Shown one piece after another: positions 1-9,470 of a DNA stretch of 64,000 nt. Under the pieces are notes generated by a model, which saw only the letters and a list, made by a program, of their open reading frames with translations, was not told the origin of the DNA and made no database searches. The position numbers were made by a program, and so were the translations under genes. The stretch is from Candidatus Acidulodesulfobacterium ferriphilum (GTDB lineage: Bacteria; SZUA-79; Acidulodesulfobacterales; Acidulodesulfobacteraceae): positions 162,969 through 226,968 of the forward strand of contig SGBD01000004.1 of the NCBI GenBank assembly GCA_004195035.1, in the 5' to 3' direction. The first letter of the stretch is position 1. Each line of letters opens with the position of its first letter.

Positions 1-179
1 TATAAATCAATTAGCAATTAATTTTTGCAATTAATTTTTTATATTATTATATCATATAACTAACATAACTAAAAAATAAAAGTATATAAAAATCTTAAAT
101 TATTTATTTTATAGTGTCTAATATGTTAAAATAACCAAAAATAATTAATAAAGAAATAATATTAAATAAGAGGGCTTGA

Positions 180-1727
180 TTGACTACTGAACTTATAATA
201 AACAGAGATGAATATGAAACACGCGTCGCACTGATAGAGAGCGGTCAATTATCCGAAATTTTTATCGAAAGAAAGTCGGATTCTCCAAAACATGGAAACA
301 TATATAAAGGAAAGGTAATGCAGATTCTTCCCGGCATTCAGGCATCTTTTATAGATATAGGCTGGGAAAAATCCGCATTTTTATATGCCGGCGACTTTTA
401 TGAAATAGATGCAATTGATTATGATTTTTTTGAGCCCGGTGCAGAAGAACCGCCTCTTAACGAACTTAATAATGACAGCGAGATTAATATCGATACGCCG
501 GCACATAAAAGGGTTAAGAAAAAGAGGAAAGGCTTGCCTAATATAGATCAGCTTTTGAAAAAGAATCAAGAAATTCTTGTTCAAATCGCCAAAGAACCCG
601 TTAAAACAAAAGGCGCCCGCGTTACAAGCCACATATCCCTTCCAGGAAGATTTCTGGTATATATGCCGACATCTCCTTCGGTTGGAATTTCAAGGAAGAT
701 TAGAAGCGATGAAGAGAAAAAAAGGCTTAAAAATATTGTTTTAAAATACAGAAGCGAAGGCACCGGATTTATAATAAGAACTGCTGCCGAAAATGCTTCC
801 GAAATCGACATCGAAAAAGACATAAAATTTCTTACCGCCCTATGGAATAATATTTATAGGGACCAGCTCAAAGCAAAAGCTCCCAAACTTATATTTCAAG
901 ATATAAGCATATCCTTAAGAGCGCTGAGGGATTTATTAAATAAAACAATAAACAAAATTATTGTGGACGACAGGGAAGAATACGAGAAAATAGTGGAATT
1001 TTTAACGATTCAATCGCCCGAATATACAAATATAGTCGAGTTTTATGCCAACCCCTTACCGATATTCGAACATTTCAATATCGAGAAAGAAATAGCAAAA
1101 GCATTGAACAAAAAGGTATGGCTTAAATCCGGCGGCTATATAGTAATCGATTATGCGGAAGCCCTTACGGCAATAGATGTAAATACGGGCAAATATGTGG
1201 GCAAAAAAAACTTTGAAGATACGATATTAAAAACAAATCTGGAAGCCGCAAAGGAAATAGCATATCAATTAAAGCTAAGGAATATAGGCGGTATTATCGT
1301 AATAGATTTTATCGATATGGCAAAGGAGAATCACAAAGAAAAAGTATATCACGCCTTAGAAAATTCTCTTAAAAATGACAGGGTCAAAACCACCATTAAC
1401 AAGATAACGGAACTTGGACTGGTAGAGATGACAAGAAAAAGAACGGGAAATAGTATTACCAGCGCGTTTCTGGAGCAATGCCCGATGTGCGAAGGTCTCG
1501 GCATGATAAAATCGCCTCAAACCATTTGTTTTGAAATATTCAGGAGTATACCTGCATACGCAAAAAAGACAAGGTCAAAAAAAATTACTATAACGGTACA
1601 TTCCCATATAATGAATAAACTGTACGAATATGAAAAAGAACTTAAAGAATTAGAAGCGGCAATTAACAAAACGATAATAATTAAAATGCAGGATAGTTTT
1701 TATCCCGAATACTTCGAAATTTCATAA
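180..1727 (+). CDS. rng: Ribonuclease G/E family endoribonuclease
   Basis: Single-strand-specific endoribonuclease that trims rRNA and starts mRNA decay in the cytoplasm. At 515 aa it has RNase G length and lacks the long C-terminal scaffold of RNase E. An S1-type RNA-binding domain lies near residues 35-165, interrupted by a lysine-rich insert at about 85-125. The catalytic Mg ligands match D333 (in AIDVNTGKYVG) and D376 (in GGIIVIDFIDM), and the zinc-link CPMCEGLG is at 434-441. The start is TTG at 180, with an AAGAGGG ribosome site at 168-174 and an in-frame TGA just upstream. It is the only plus-strand gene in the first 13 kb, so it is probably monocistronic. Family assignment is secure; RNase G versus a short RNase E is a naming matter. 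Confidence 0.95.
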   Translation: MTTELIINRDEYETRVALIESGQLSEIFIERKSDSPKHGNIYKGKVMQILPGIQASFIDIGWEKSAFLYAGDFYEIDAIDYDFFEPGAEEPPLNELNNDSEINIDTPAHKRVKKKRKGLPNIDQLLKKNQEILVQIAKEPVKTKGARVTSHISLPGRFLVYMPTSPSVGISRKIRSDEEKKRLKNIVLKYRSEGTGFIIRTAAENASEIDIEKDIKFLTALWNNIYRDQLKAKAPKLIFQDISISLRALRDLLNKTINKIIVDDREEYEKIVEFLTIQSPEYTNIVEFYANPLPIFEHFNIEKEIAKALNKKVWLKSGGYIVIDYAEALTAIDVNTGKYVGKKNFEDTILKTNLEAAKEIAYQLKLRNIGGIIVIDFIDMAKENHKEKVYHALENSLKNDRVKTTINKITELGLVEMTRKRTGNSITSAFLEQCPMCEGLGMIKSPQTICFEIFRSIPAYAKKTRSKKITITVHSHIMNKLYEYEKELKELEAAINKTIIIKMQDSFYPEYFEIS

Positions 1728-1741
1728 ATTGCAAGATATTC

Positions 1742-2068
1742 TCATTTATTTTTTTTATTAGAATCTTTCTTTTTTTTATGAATAAATTTAAATACTATTT
1801 CTCCTTTCTTAATCATATTCAGCTTTTCCCTTGCCAAATTTGCGATATATTGCCTGTTATTGATTAATTCGTATATTTGTTTGTCTATTTTATAATTACT
1901 TTTTTTAATTAAAGTAATTTCCTGTTTCAACTTTTGTTCTTCCGCCCTTAATCTGTACACTTTTACTATTCCCTGAAGGCTGTATATCACGAATAACGCC
2001 AGTAAAAACGCAAAAACAGAACCAGCTATTAATATTGCGTTAAGACTTTTTCCCTTGCTTGATTTCAT
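1742..2068 (-). CDS. FtsB/DivIC-like septum formation initiator
   Basis: Small bitopic membrane protein of 108 aa. A short basic N-terminus is followed by one transmembrane helix (about residues 10-32) and a periplasmic coiled coil (about 35-75), then a very basic tail. This is the layout of the FtsB/DivIC family, which joins FtsL and FtsQ in the divisome. The motif region NNRQYIANLAREKLNMIKKGE resembles the family's conserved segment before the C-terminus. Its ATG lies 29 bp inside the end of the upstream ThiC-family gene on the same strand, so translation is probably coupled. The family is degenerate at sequence level, so the call rests on architecture and that motif. Confidence 0.7.
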   Translation of the reverse strand: MKSSKGKSLNAILIAGSVFAFLLALFVIYSLQGIVKVYRLRAEEQKLKQEITLIKKSNYKIDKQIYELINNRQYIANLAREKLNMIKKGEIVFKFIHKKKKDSNKKNK

Positions 2069-3347
2069 ATTTAAAATATTTCCTTATCCTTAGCGGTGCG
2101 CAGAATTCCCCGCACATACTGCATCCTGCGGTATCATCCTGATTTTTTAATTTAAATAATTTTCTGGCATATTCGGGGTCTATGGAATACTTAAACTGCT
2201 TTTCCCAGTCAATGTCCCTGCGAGCCTTCGATATATTCAAATCATCCCCGTTTTTTTTAAGTTTTATCATGTCCCCGATATGAGCCGCAATCTTAGCCGC
2301 TTTAACCCCTATTTCGACATCTTCCCCTGACGGCAAACCTAAATGTTCAGAGGGGGTAACATAGCAAAGAAAATCCGCCCCGTAAGATGATGATAATGCC
2401 CCTCCTATCGCGGAAGAAATATGGTCATAACCGGCCGCAACATCCGTGACAAGCGGCCCGAGGACATAAAACGGCGCTTCGTTCGACATCCTTTTTTGAA
2501 TCTTGACATTGGCTTCTATCTCGTCGATCGGAATATGCCCGGGGCCTTCTACTATAACTTGAACGCCGTAGTCCCTTGCTATATCGCAAAGTTCGCAATT
2601 GATAATAAGTTCCTGCATATACGCCCTGTCGAAAGAATCGTGCGTCGAACCTGCCCTTAAACCGTTTCCCAGACTTAAAACGGTATCATATTTTTTTAAT
2701 ATCTTTAAAACATCTTCGAATCTTTCATATAAGGGGTTTTCCTTATTGTTTTCTATCATCCATGCAACTAAATACGCCCCTCCTTTTGAAACAAGACCCG
2801 CATATCTGTATGATTGTTTTTTTAATCTCTCGAGAGATATTAAATTTAAACCGGAGTGAATAGCCATAAAAGAAACACCGCTTTCACACTGTTTTTCTAT
2901 AACATCGAAGACTAAATTTTCGGGCATTTTTACCGGATTTTTATATCTGTCTATAGCTTCCCTGAATGCCTGATAAAGAGGAACTGTCCCGACGGGCAAA
3001 GAGGTATTATTCAAAACCTCTTTGCGTATAAAATCTAAATCTCCCCCGACGCTTAACTCCATCAGCGTATCGGCTCCACTATCTTCGGCAATTATGGCCT
3101 TTCTAACTTCTTCTTCTATGTCGGCATGATTTGTGGAAGTTCCGATGCTTGCATTGATTTTTGTGGTCAGGCCACTGCCTATCCCGACAAATTTATCTTT
3201 ATTTTTATTGTGTAAAATAACCGCCTTGCCGTTTGAAATATTTTCAATTAAATGTTCTTTTGCAATGCTTTCCTTATTAAATGCATAATCCATTGCCGCC
3301 GTCCAGATACCCCGAGTCGCGGATTCTTTTTCCGTCATATTCGCCAT
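2040..3347 (-). CDS. thiC: ThiC-family radical SAM enzyme (ThiC, or BzaF cobamide lower-ligand synthase)
   Basis: 435 aa, the short ThiC form without the long N-terminal extension. ThiC rearranges aminoimidazole ribotide to hydroxymethylpyrimidine phosphate for thiamine; the paralogue BzaF turns the same substrate into 5-hydroxybenzimidazole, a cobamide lower ligand. Conserved blocks include GTVPLYQAF, VEGPGHIPIDEI, LGPLVTDVAAGYDHISSAIG and YVTPSEHLGLP. The C-terminal iron-sulfur motif is CSMCGEFC, with three residues before the last Cys where E. coli ThiC has four, and the usual GDGLRPG is GNGLRAG. No thiamine gene or TPP riboswitch is visible nearby, whereas cbiA, cobS, cobT and cobU follow one another just upstream on the same strand. 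That context favours BzaF, but the sequence alone does not settle it. The gene overlaps the ftsB-like gene. Confidence 0.85.
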   Translation of the reverse strand: MANMTEKESATRGIWTAAMDYAFNKESIAKEHLIENISNGKAVILHNKNKDKFVGIGSGLTTKINASIGTSTNHADIEEEVRKAIIAEDSGADTLMELSVGGDLDFIRKEVLNNTSLPVGTVPLYQAFREAIDRYKNPVKMPENLVFDVIEKQCESGVSFMAIHSGLNLISLERLKKQSYRYAGLVSKGGAYLVAWMIENNKENPLYERFEDVLKILKKYDTVLSLGNGLRAGSTHDSFDRAYMQELIINCELCDIARDYGVQVIVEGPGHIPIDEIEANVKIQKRMSNEAPFYVLGPLVTDVAAGYDHISSAIGGALSSSYGADFLCYVTPSEHLGLPSGEDVEIGVKAAKIAAHIGDMIKLKKNGDDLNISKARRDIDWEKQFKYSIDPEYARKLFKLKNQDDTAGCSMCGEFCAPLRIRKYFKYEIKQGKKS

Positions 3348-3428
3348 AAAGTTATTAATTATCCTTTTTAATTTTTGATTTTGAATTAAAATCAGATTAT
3401 TTATTTTATTATTCCGTTAATCTTAATT

Positions 3429-4943
3429 TTATATCATTTTAGCATTATCTATTATATTTTTTGCGATTAGCTTGTTCGAGAAAAAAGACAAATGAATATA
3501 ACTGCCTATAGCGTTTAAAACGCTATACCCCTCTTTTTTTAAAACCTCCGGCGAAGCTAAACTTTCGCATTCGAAAATGTTTTTTAAAGCCGCAGAATTT
3601 TCTCCTGTGGAAGCTGCTCGTCCGTGATTGCCATAACTATATTGATTATATCCGTCATCGTTTTGATAGCCTGTTATAATTTTAGAATAATGGAACTCAT
3701 GTCCGTTTACCCTTAATCCCGCATCTCCCATAAATGATTTTTCTTTAAGGCAAACATTTCTATAACCTAAGGAAAGCCTCGTATTATCCATAGTCACGCC
3801 AAACGGAAGTATTCCCAATAAATCCCAATTTTTACTTTTATAGGTAAGACTTTTGCACAAATACATGAATCCCCCGCATTCCGCATATATTATACCATTA
3901 TTTTCAAAAAATTTATAAATTTCATTCATTATGCCCCGATTTTCCGCAAGATTTTTTGCGTAAATTTCAGGATAACCGCCGCCTATATAAATTGCTCCGA
4001 TGCCTTTTGGCATAGTTTTATCCGATAGCGGACTGAAAAAAACAATTTCCGCTCCAAAATTCTTTAAAATTTCGAAATTAAAATTATAATAAAAAAAGAA
4101 TGCCTTATCATAGGCAACGGCAATTTTTACCCTTTTATTATTTTTCTTTACGGATAAACCATTATTGCTTTCAGTCTTAAATTGCGTATTTTTTATCCGC
4201 TTTGCATAATTAAAAAACAAATCATTAAAGCCTTTTGACTCTTTCTTAAGGGTTCTTATCATTAAATCTATATCTATATTGCGGAAAACTTCATTTTTTA
4301 TATTACTTATAATTTTTTCGAATCCCCCTATCGCCCCTTCAGGATTTTGCGTAATCGGGGCTATAAGGCCGAGATGCCTTTCCTTGATAGAAAAAACTCC
4401 TCCGTCATTCAAAACATAGCCAAAAACCTCTATATCTTTAATATTTTCTTTAATCTCGTTAAATATAATTTCATAATGTCTTGCCGAAGAAATATTATTT
4501 AAAATAACTCCGCAAACATTAACCCCCTTTTTATATTTCTTAAGGCCGTAAACAAGGGAAGCCATGGTAGATGAAATTCGTTTAGAATCCATTACCAAAA
4601 CTACTGGAAATTTAAATTTTTTTGCAATCGCGTAAGAATTTCCATCGTATAAACCCATAGCGCTTTCCACGATAAAGGCTCTGTTTTCGTTTAAATCACG
4701 CGCACAGCCCGCATCGCCGTCAAAAACCCATGAATTTAAAAACTTAACCGGTATCAAAAATGGGTCAAGGTTTTTAACTCCTGTTTTCACAGCCTTCGAT
4801 ATTACGATTGGGTCAAGGAAATCAGGCCCTGCTTTAAAAATATCTATAGCGCAACCCATCTCTTTCACTTTATTTGAAAAAGCCATGGTTATCATCGATT
4901 TCCCCGAAGAAGACCTGTCCGACGCAAAAAAAACCGAAAACAT
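3429..4943 (-). CDS. cbiA: Cobyrinate a,c-diamide synthase
   Basis: ATP- and glutamine-dependent amidation of the corrin a and c side chains. The 504-aa protein has the normal two-domain layout. An N-terminal dethiobiotin-synthetase-like ATPase carries the P-loop SDRSSSGKS at residues 8-16 and KAGPDFLDP near 38-46. A C-terminal class I glutamine amidotransferase carries the nucleophile C356 in YAECGGFMYL and the catalytic H484 in IGSYIHLSF. GGGYPEIYAKNL at 321-332 is typical of CbiA/CobB and separates it from CobQ. It is second to last in the cobamide run, between cobS and the ThiC-family gene, 57 bp after cobS. Whether the substrate is cobyrinate or hydrogenobyrinate cannot be read from the sequence. 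Confidence 0.93.
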   Translation of the reverse strand: MFSVFFASDRSSSGKSMITMAFSNKVKEMGCAIDIFKAGPDFLDPIVISKAVKTGVKNLDPFLIPVKFLNSWVFDGDAGCARDLNENRAFIVESAMGLYDGNSYAIAKKFKFPVVLVMDSKRISSTMASLVYGLKKYKKGVNVCGVILNNISSARHYEIIFNEIKENIKDIEVFGYVLNDGGVFSIKERHLGLIAPITQNPEGAIGGFEKIISNIKNEVFRNIDIDLMIRTLKKESKGFNDLFFNYAKRIKNTQFKTESNNGLSVKKNNKRVKIAVAYDKAFFFYYNFNFEILKNFGAEIVFFSPLSDKTMPKGIGAIYIGGGYPEIYAKNLAENRGIMNEIYKFFENNGIIYAECGGFMYLCKSLTYKSKNWDLLGILPFGVTMDNTRLSLGYRNVCLKEKSFMGDAGLRVNGHEFHYSKIITGYQNDDGYNQYSYGNHGRAASTGENSAALKNIFECESLASPEVLKKEGYSVLNAIGSYIHLSFFSNKLIAKNIIDNAKMI

Positions 4944-5000
4944 AAGGATGCAAGTTTAATTAAAATTTATCTAAATTTATTAATATCCATTAATGCCGAT

Positions 5001-5816
5001 TTAAGATAGGATTTTATAAAATCCGTGCAATGCAATCATATAAACGGCTTCGGATACCTTGACGCTAAAACCGAGCATGTCGCCGTTTACCCCGCCAAAT
5101 TTTTTAGCAAAATAAAACGCCGCGGCCAGAACAAAAAAAATTGAAATCAGCGCCGAAAAAATGCCTGCCAGTTTTAAAAAAATAAAGATGATTATAACAG
5201 TAAAAACAGAGGCGGCAATGAATGTCGAAAGCTTTGTTCCCACGGTAAAGATCGTTCCTATCCCCTTAAAATCCTCCGGCGTATTAGAAAAATAAGACAA
5301 TAACACTATGGAATACCTGCCTATAACGGGAAATGTCAATAATGATAAATAAATAAACCCTGAATTTATTCCGTTAACCGCGAGCCACATAATCAATATA
5401 TAAAAAATAACCGCGATAATTCCCGAAGTCCCTGCGTTAACATCCTTCATTGCATTATAAAATCTGACCTTATCGCCGCTTTTTAAGTAAGCAAAAAGTC
5501 CGTCCGTCGTATCCGACAGGCCGTCGAAGTGAAGCCCGCCCGTTAAAATAAAAAGAAACAGGATAGACATTAAGACGGAAGCCGGGGCCGCCGAAAACTT
5601 ATTAAAAATATAAAATACGAGGGCTAAAATTGCCCCGATAAACAGCCCAGCCAGAGGAAAATATTTTATGGATGCCGTCAACTTAATTATTGCCGAATTA
5701 TCGCCCTCACCGCCGTTAGCCTTATCTTTTCTTCTTAGTCTGAATATTGTTAAAAAGCTTACGGCTTCCAATAAATTACTCACGATAAACGCCTGTTTTA
5801 TTCGCTCATTGGCCAT
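5001..5816 (-). CDS. cobS: Adenosylcobinamide-GDP ribazoletransferase (cobamide synthase)
   Basis: Integral membrane enzyme that joins adenosylcobinamide-GDP to the activated lower ligand made by CobT. The 271-aa chain is strongly hydrophobic with several transmembrane helices. The acidic metal-binding motif reads GGLHFDGLSDTTDGL (about residues 92-106) and is followed by RFYNAMKDVNAGTSGIIAVI. Family members usually have an E where this protein has F in the LHFDG segment, a minor departure. It sits between cobT (57 bp upstream) and cbiA in one transcription direction, consistent with one operon for nucleotide-loop assembly. Confidence 0.92.
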   Translation of the reverse strand: MANERIKQAFIVSNLLEAVSFLTIFRLRRKDKANGGEGDNSAIIKLTASIKYFPLAGLFIGAILALVFYIFNKFSAAPASVLMSILFLFILTGGLHFDGLSDTTDGLFAYLKSGDKVRFYNAMKDVNAGTSGIIAVIFYILIMWLAVNGINSGFIYLSLLTFPVIGRYSIVLLSYFSNTPEDFKGIGTIFTVGTKLSTFIAASVFTVIIIFIFLKLAGIFSALISIFFVLAAAFYFAKKFGGVNGDMLGFSVKVSEAVYMIALHGFYKILS

Positions 5817-5873
5817 TATTTTCCGTAATCAGTTTATTTTTGAGGTTCTGTTATCTTCCGTTATTAATATTAA

Positions 5874-6962
5874 TTATTTATTAAGTTTTGACGCAAAGAC
5901 ATTTGCCTCATCGAATGTCAACATATTGTTATACATGTTAATAGCCGTTTCGATTATCTTCATCGCTATAACTGCACCCGTTCCCTCTCCTAAACGCATA
6001 GACAAATCCAGGATCGGTTTTTTACCTTTTATAAGGTTAACGGCGGTTTTATGACCTCTTTCTTTTGATAAATGGCCTAAAAACATGTAATCCAAAACAT
6101 CGGGGTTAAGATTGACGGCTATTAGCGCTCCTGCGGTAGAAATAAAGCCATCGACTACAACGGGAACCCTGTTAATGGCACACCCCAATATAAAACCTGC
6201 TATTGCGCCGATTTCAAATCCGCCAACCCCCGCTAAAACATCTATCGGGTCGCCGCCGTTTTGTATATTGGATTTAATTGCTTTTTCGATAATAGAGGCC
6301 TTTTTGCTTATTATGCTTGAACTTACGCCTGTTCCGCGGCCGCAAACAAATACGGGCGATTTTCCTGAATAAAAACAAGTAATCGCGGAAGACGGGGTTG
6401 TATTGCCTATACCCATATCGCCGGTTGCGCAAAAATCAGCCCCTCTTTCCTTGACGATATTGGATATTTCTATTCCTTTAAGAATTGATTTTAAAGCATC
6501 GTCATATGTCATGGCCTTGGATTTAAATATATTATTTGTTCCTGCCTTAATCTTTCCATTTATAAAATTGCCTCCTGCCGGCATTTTTAAATTCGCGTTA
6601 ATTCCGACATCTACGACCAGAACATTGGCGTTTACGGAATTTGCTATCGCGTTTATGGCCGCGCCGCCGCTTAAAAAATTTATAACCATTTGAGCCGTAA
6701 CATCCTGTTTAAACAGGCTAATTCCTTCTTCTACGACTCCATGGTCGCCCGCAAATACGCAAACAAACTTATTTTTTAAATACGGTCTTTCTTCTTCCGT
6801 AATGGCAACGATATCTTTGGCAAACTCCTCCAATCTGCCAAGGCTTCCCTTTGGCTTTATAAGCCTGTTAAGCCTATATTCCGCAATTTTATAAAATTTT
6901 TTTTTATCCGCAGGCTTTATTGAATTAACTAATGAAAAAAGATAATCCTTTTTTTTGTTCAT
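5874..6962 (-). CDS. cobT: Nicotinate-nucleotide--benzimidazole phosphoribosyltransferase
   Basis: Activates the lower-ligand base (dimethylbenzimidazole or a related benzimidazole) to its alpha-ribotide for cobamide assembly. At 362 aa it has normal CobT length. The catalytic glutamate is E326 in MRLGEGTGAVIA, and the substrate-binding stretches RPYLKNKFVCVFAGDHGV and TGDMGIGNTTPSSAI are intact. It starts at ATG 6962, 124 bp after cobU, and is followed by cobS. The adjacent ThiC-family gene may supply its base (see that entry). No riboswitch was seen in the gap before it. Confidence 0.94.
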   Translation of the reverse strand: MNKKKDYLFSLVNSIKPADKKKFYKIAEYRLNRLIKPKGSLGRLEEFAKDIVAITEEERPYLKNKFVCVFAGDHGVVEEGISLFKQDVTAQMVINFLSGGAAINAIANSVNANVLVVDVGINANLKMPAGGNFINGKIKAGTNNIFKSKAMTYDDALKSILKGIEISNIVKERGADFCATGDMGIGNTTPSSAITCFYSGKSPVFVCGRGTGVSSSIISKKASIIEKAIKSNIQNGGDPIDVLAGVGGFEIGAIAGFILGCAINRVPVVVDGFISTAGALIAVNLNPDVLDYMFLGHLSKERGHKTAVNLIKGKKPILDLSMRLGEGTGAVIAMKIIETAINMYNNMLTFDEANVFASKLNK

Positions 6963-7086
6963 ATAAAAACTTTAAAAAATTAAAAATCTTTATCGTTATA
7001 TTAATTTTGATTCTATTAATTTTATTATAGATTATGATAAAAAGATAGATATAAAATTGGGCGCTTTTACTAAATCCGTCAGGTTT

Positions 7087-7692
7087 TTATTTCAATAATA
7101 CTGGATTCCCCGCAATAATACAGAAGGCTTTGTCCGATAAGGCGGAAAGCTCCTGTTCCATTAACCCGTTCAATTCGATAAACTTTCTAAGATAAACATC
7201 CGCCGGCACCATATTGAAACCAAGCGAATCGGCTACGGTTATAACGGAGCATTTAATTTCCTTGAGGTATTTTGAAAGCCTTAAAATTGCTCCCTGCGCA
7301 AAATCAAAATCGGATATATTTTTAAAGATGGAAGATAGCCATAATGTTAAGGAATCAATGAGAATTATCCCCTTTTTATTTTTAAAAGATTTATAAGCGG
7401 CATCTATCGCGGCCCGCAAATCCGCAAAATTTTCGTGAACAATAAAAATATCCGACCTTTTTTCTTTATGTCTTTTTATTTTAAGAAGCATTTCACTATC
7501 CAAATTTTCAATTTTTGCGGTTGCGATAAAATGGAGCGGACTATAATCCCGCCCTGCGGGGGCTAAATCGGGACTGGAGTCCAGACCGCCACCGAAAAAT
7601 GTTTTATAAATCAATAAGGCTTGTTCTTCGGCATATTTTGATTTACCGGAAGATATGCCGCCGGTTATAAAAATTTTGGGTGGATTTTCCAT
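7087..7692 (-). CDS. cobU: Adenosylcobinamide kinase / adenosylcobinamide-phosphate guanylyltransferase
   Basis: Bifunctional enzyme that phosphorylates adenosylcobinamide and caps it with GMP before CobS acts. The P-loop is TGGISSGKSKYAEEQ (about residues 10-24), with S where most members have R. The second conserved block, HFIATAKIENLDSEMLLKIKRHKEKR, includes the family's active-site histidine. Between the two lies an extra segment of roughly 18-20 residues, GGGLDSSPDLAPAGRDYSP, encoded by a GC-richer imperfect inverted repeat. It keeps the frame and looks like a palindromic insertion. Total length of 201 aa is a little above the usual 180. First gene of the cob run, 46 bp downstream of the EAL-HDOD gene. 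Confidence 0.9.
   Translation of the reverse strand: MENPPKIFITGGISSGKSKYAEEQALLIYKTFFGGGLDSSPDLAPAGRDYSPLHFIATAKIENLDSEMLLKIKRHKEKRSDIFIVHENFADLRAAIDAAYKSFKNKKGIILIDSLTLWLSSIFKNISDFDFAQGAILRLSKYLKEIKCSVITVADSLGFNMVPADVYLRKFIELNGLMEQELSALSDKAFCIIAGNPVLLK
7538..7582. repeat. Imperfect inverted repeat inserted in cobU
   Basis: Arms GGACTATAATCCCG (7538-7551) and CGGGACTGGAGTCC (7569-7582) pair at 11 of 14 positions around a GC-rich 17-bp centre. The unit lies entirely within the extra CobU segment and keeps the reading frame. Its composition differs from the surrounding AT-rich codons. It resembles protein-invading palindromic elements; whether it exists elsewhere in the genome cannot be seen here. 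Confidence 0.55.
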
Positions 7693-7738
7693 TTATATAT
7701 TACAATTATATTACATTGCAAATTTTTTATAGAATTTT

Positions 7739-8974
7739 TTAAACAACCCCGTAAGCGGATTTTTTAACGGCTTCCAGATACATCAATGCTTCGCTGTCTA
7801 TTTTTAGTATATCGTCAATCGTGGCAAGCGGATTAATTTTTTTAAGTATCGCATTAGCCAAAATATAATAGCCGTTATAAAATGCGTCCACAAATTCAAT
7901 CAGTTCTCCAAGTTTGCCTTTATGGTCAATTAACGCATCGGAAATTGCGGAATCAATATTTATTTCTTTCAATAAATCCTGAAACGGCATTCCAAGGGCA
8001 ACGCTTATGAGAGAAAGCATCCCCACTAAAAAGGCTTCATCGCCAAAACTTTTGCTTATGAATTTATTGCATATCGTTTCCATTGTTCTGCTTTTTACTA
8101 TTGCGCTTTCCAGTATGAGATCCGATTCTAAATCACTTTTGCCGGAAGCAAGCATCATGGTCAAAATCCATCTGGAAACATTGCCGTATCCCAAAAGCAC
8201 GATGGCTTGCCTTAATGATGATATTTTTGCGGCAAATCCGTAAAAAACCGAGTTTATAAGCCTTAAAAGCCTAAAAACAAGAGCGGGCGAAGTTTTAAAT
8301 AATGCTTCTATTTGCTCTATATCCGCATTTGCCTGAAAAGCGTTAAATATATTTATTAATAACCTATAGCTCTGGTCTAAACTCACGGAAGATAAAACGG
8401 AAGGCTTTTGAAAAAAATACCCCTGATATAAATTAAAGCCGAGACTTTTATAAAAATAAAAATCTTCGTCCAGTTCAACTTTTTCGGCCAAAAACTTTAC
8501 TCCGTAATCTTTTAGAAATAGAAGTATTTCTTTAATTTCGTTTTTTGAGTATTGCTTAACATCAATCTTGATATAATCGGATAATCTTAAGATAGGCTCC
8601 CATTCCTCGCCGTAAACAAAATCGTCCAGCGCAAACCTAAAACCTTTGTTTTTAAAATCTTGTATTATAGAAACAGCCGTTTCGTCTATTCTACTCGTTT
8701 CCAGTATTTCAAGGACTATTTTATCTTTAGGAAGCAAATCCATTATATCCTGCCTCAAAATATCGGGAACTATATTAATGAATGCGATTTTATCGCTTAT
8801 CAATGTTTTAAAGCCGACATCATACATATTCTCCAGCACGCTTGCAGTAGCATTTAAATGATCGACCACCTCGGCAACATTTTCGCCGCTTCTTCTAAAA
8901 AGCATCTCGTAGCCGAATATACTTTTATCGCCGTTTATTATGGGCTGTCTTCCGATATAAATTGGTTTTTTCAT
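7739..8974 (-). CDS. EAL-HDOD signalling protein (YuxH-like)
   Basis: 411 aa. The N-terminal half (about 1-190) is a c-di-GMP phosphodiesterase-like EAL domain, opening MKKPIYIGRQPI and GYEMLFRR. The EAL triad is replaced by EML and other metal ligands look incomplete, so it is probably not an active phosphodiesterase, as is common in this family. The C-terminal half (about 200-380) is an HDOD domain, typified by LLRLINSVFYGFAAKISSLRQAIVLLGY. Such proteins are cytoplasmic signalling adaptors. It sits 46 bp upstream of cobU on the same strand and may be co-transcribed, though no functional tie to cobamides is evident. Confidence 0.85.
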   Translation of the reverse strand: MKKPIYIGRQPIINGDKSIFGYEMLFRRSGENVAEVVDHLNATASVLENMYDVGFKTLISDKIAFINIVPDILRQDIMDLLPKDKIVLEILETSRIDETAVSIIQDFKNKGFRFALDDFVYGEEWEPILRLSDYIKIDVKQYSKNEIKEILLFLKDYGVKFLAEKVELDEDFYFYKSLGFNLYQGYFFQKPSVLSSVSLDQSYRLLINIFNAFQANADIEQIEALFKTSPALVFRLLRLINSVFYGFAAKISSLRQAIVLLGYGNVSRWILTMMLASGKSDLESDLILESAIVKSRTMETICNKFISKSFGDEAFLVGMLSLISVALGMPFQDLLKEINIDSAISDALIDHKGKLGELIEFVDAFYNGYYILANAILKKINPLATIDDILKIDSEALMYLEAVKKSAYGVV

Positions 8975-9235
8975 CTATTTTTAACGCTTTTCCTGCAATA
9001 TTTATATTAACGATATTTATCGACATTTCAATGCCCTGCTATTATAATTTCCGCTTTACATCTCTTACATATATATCTTTTATCATTGATTATCTAAAAG
9101 TCAAATATAAAGAGGATAGTTTAAAATTCTTTTTAGCGTAGAGGGGGCGTGGAGGCTTTAGGAGAATTAGCATAAATTTGACACATTACGGTGGAAAGAC
9201 CAAAAGATGGAATCATGTAAACCTTTAAATTCATA

Positions 9236-9310
9236 TGGTGGGCGCGGCAGGTCTCGAACCTGCGGCTTCCACCGTGTGAAGGTGGCACTCTACCCCTGAG
9301 TTACGCGCCC
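9236..9310 (-). tRNA. tRNA-Val(CAC)
   Basis: On the minus strand the gene folds into a cloverleaf: acceptor arm GGGCGCG/CGCGCCC, anticodon arm CCACC/GGTGG with loop TTCACAC (anticodon CAC), a T arm with GGTTCGAGACC, and an encoded CCA. This reads the valine codon GTG. It lies between the EAL-HDOD gene and the SQR operon. Confidence 0.95.
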
Positions 9311-9470
9311 TTAAAACCTTAATAGAAGGTAATATAAACATAAATTATAAACAAATTTTCGTCTTTAATTTAGTTTAATAGCGTATAACAAAAATGTCAA
9401 CAGATTATTAAATGCGAATTATTAAAGAACCCGAAAATAAGAAAAGTTAAATAAAACCTGCAAAAAGATA

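Noticed and set aside
3348-3428. TPP or cobalamin riboswitch for the ThiC/cob run
   Set aside because: Gaps before thiC, cbiA, cobS, cobT and cobU are short and AT-rich, without the conserved riboswitch cores.
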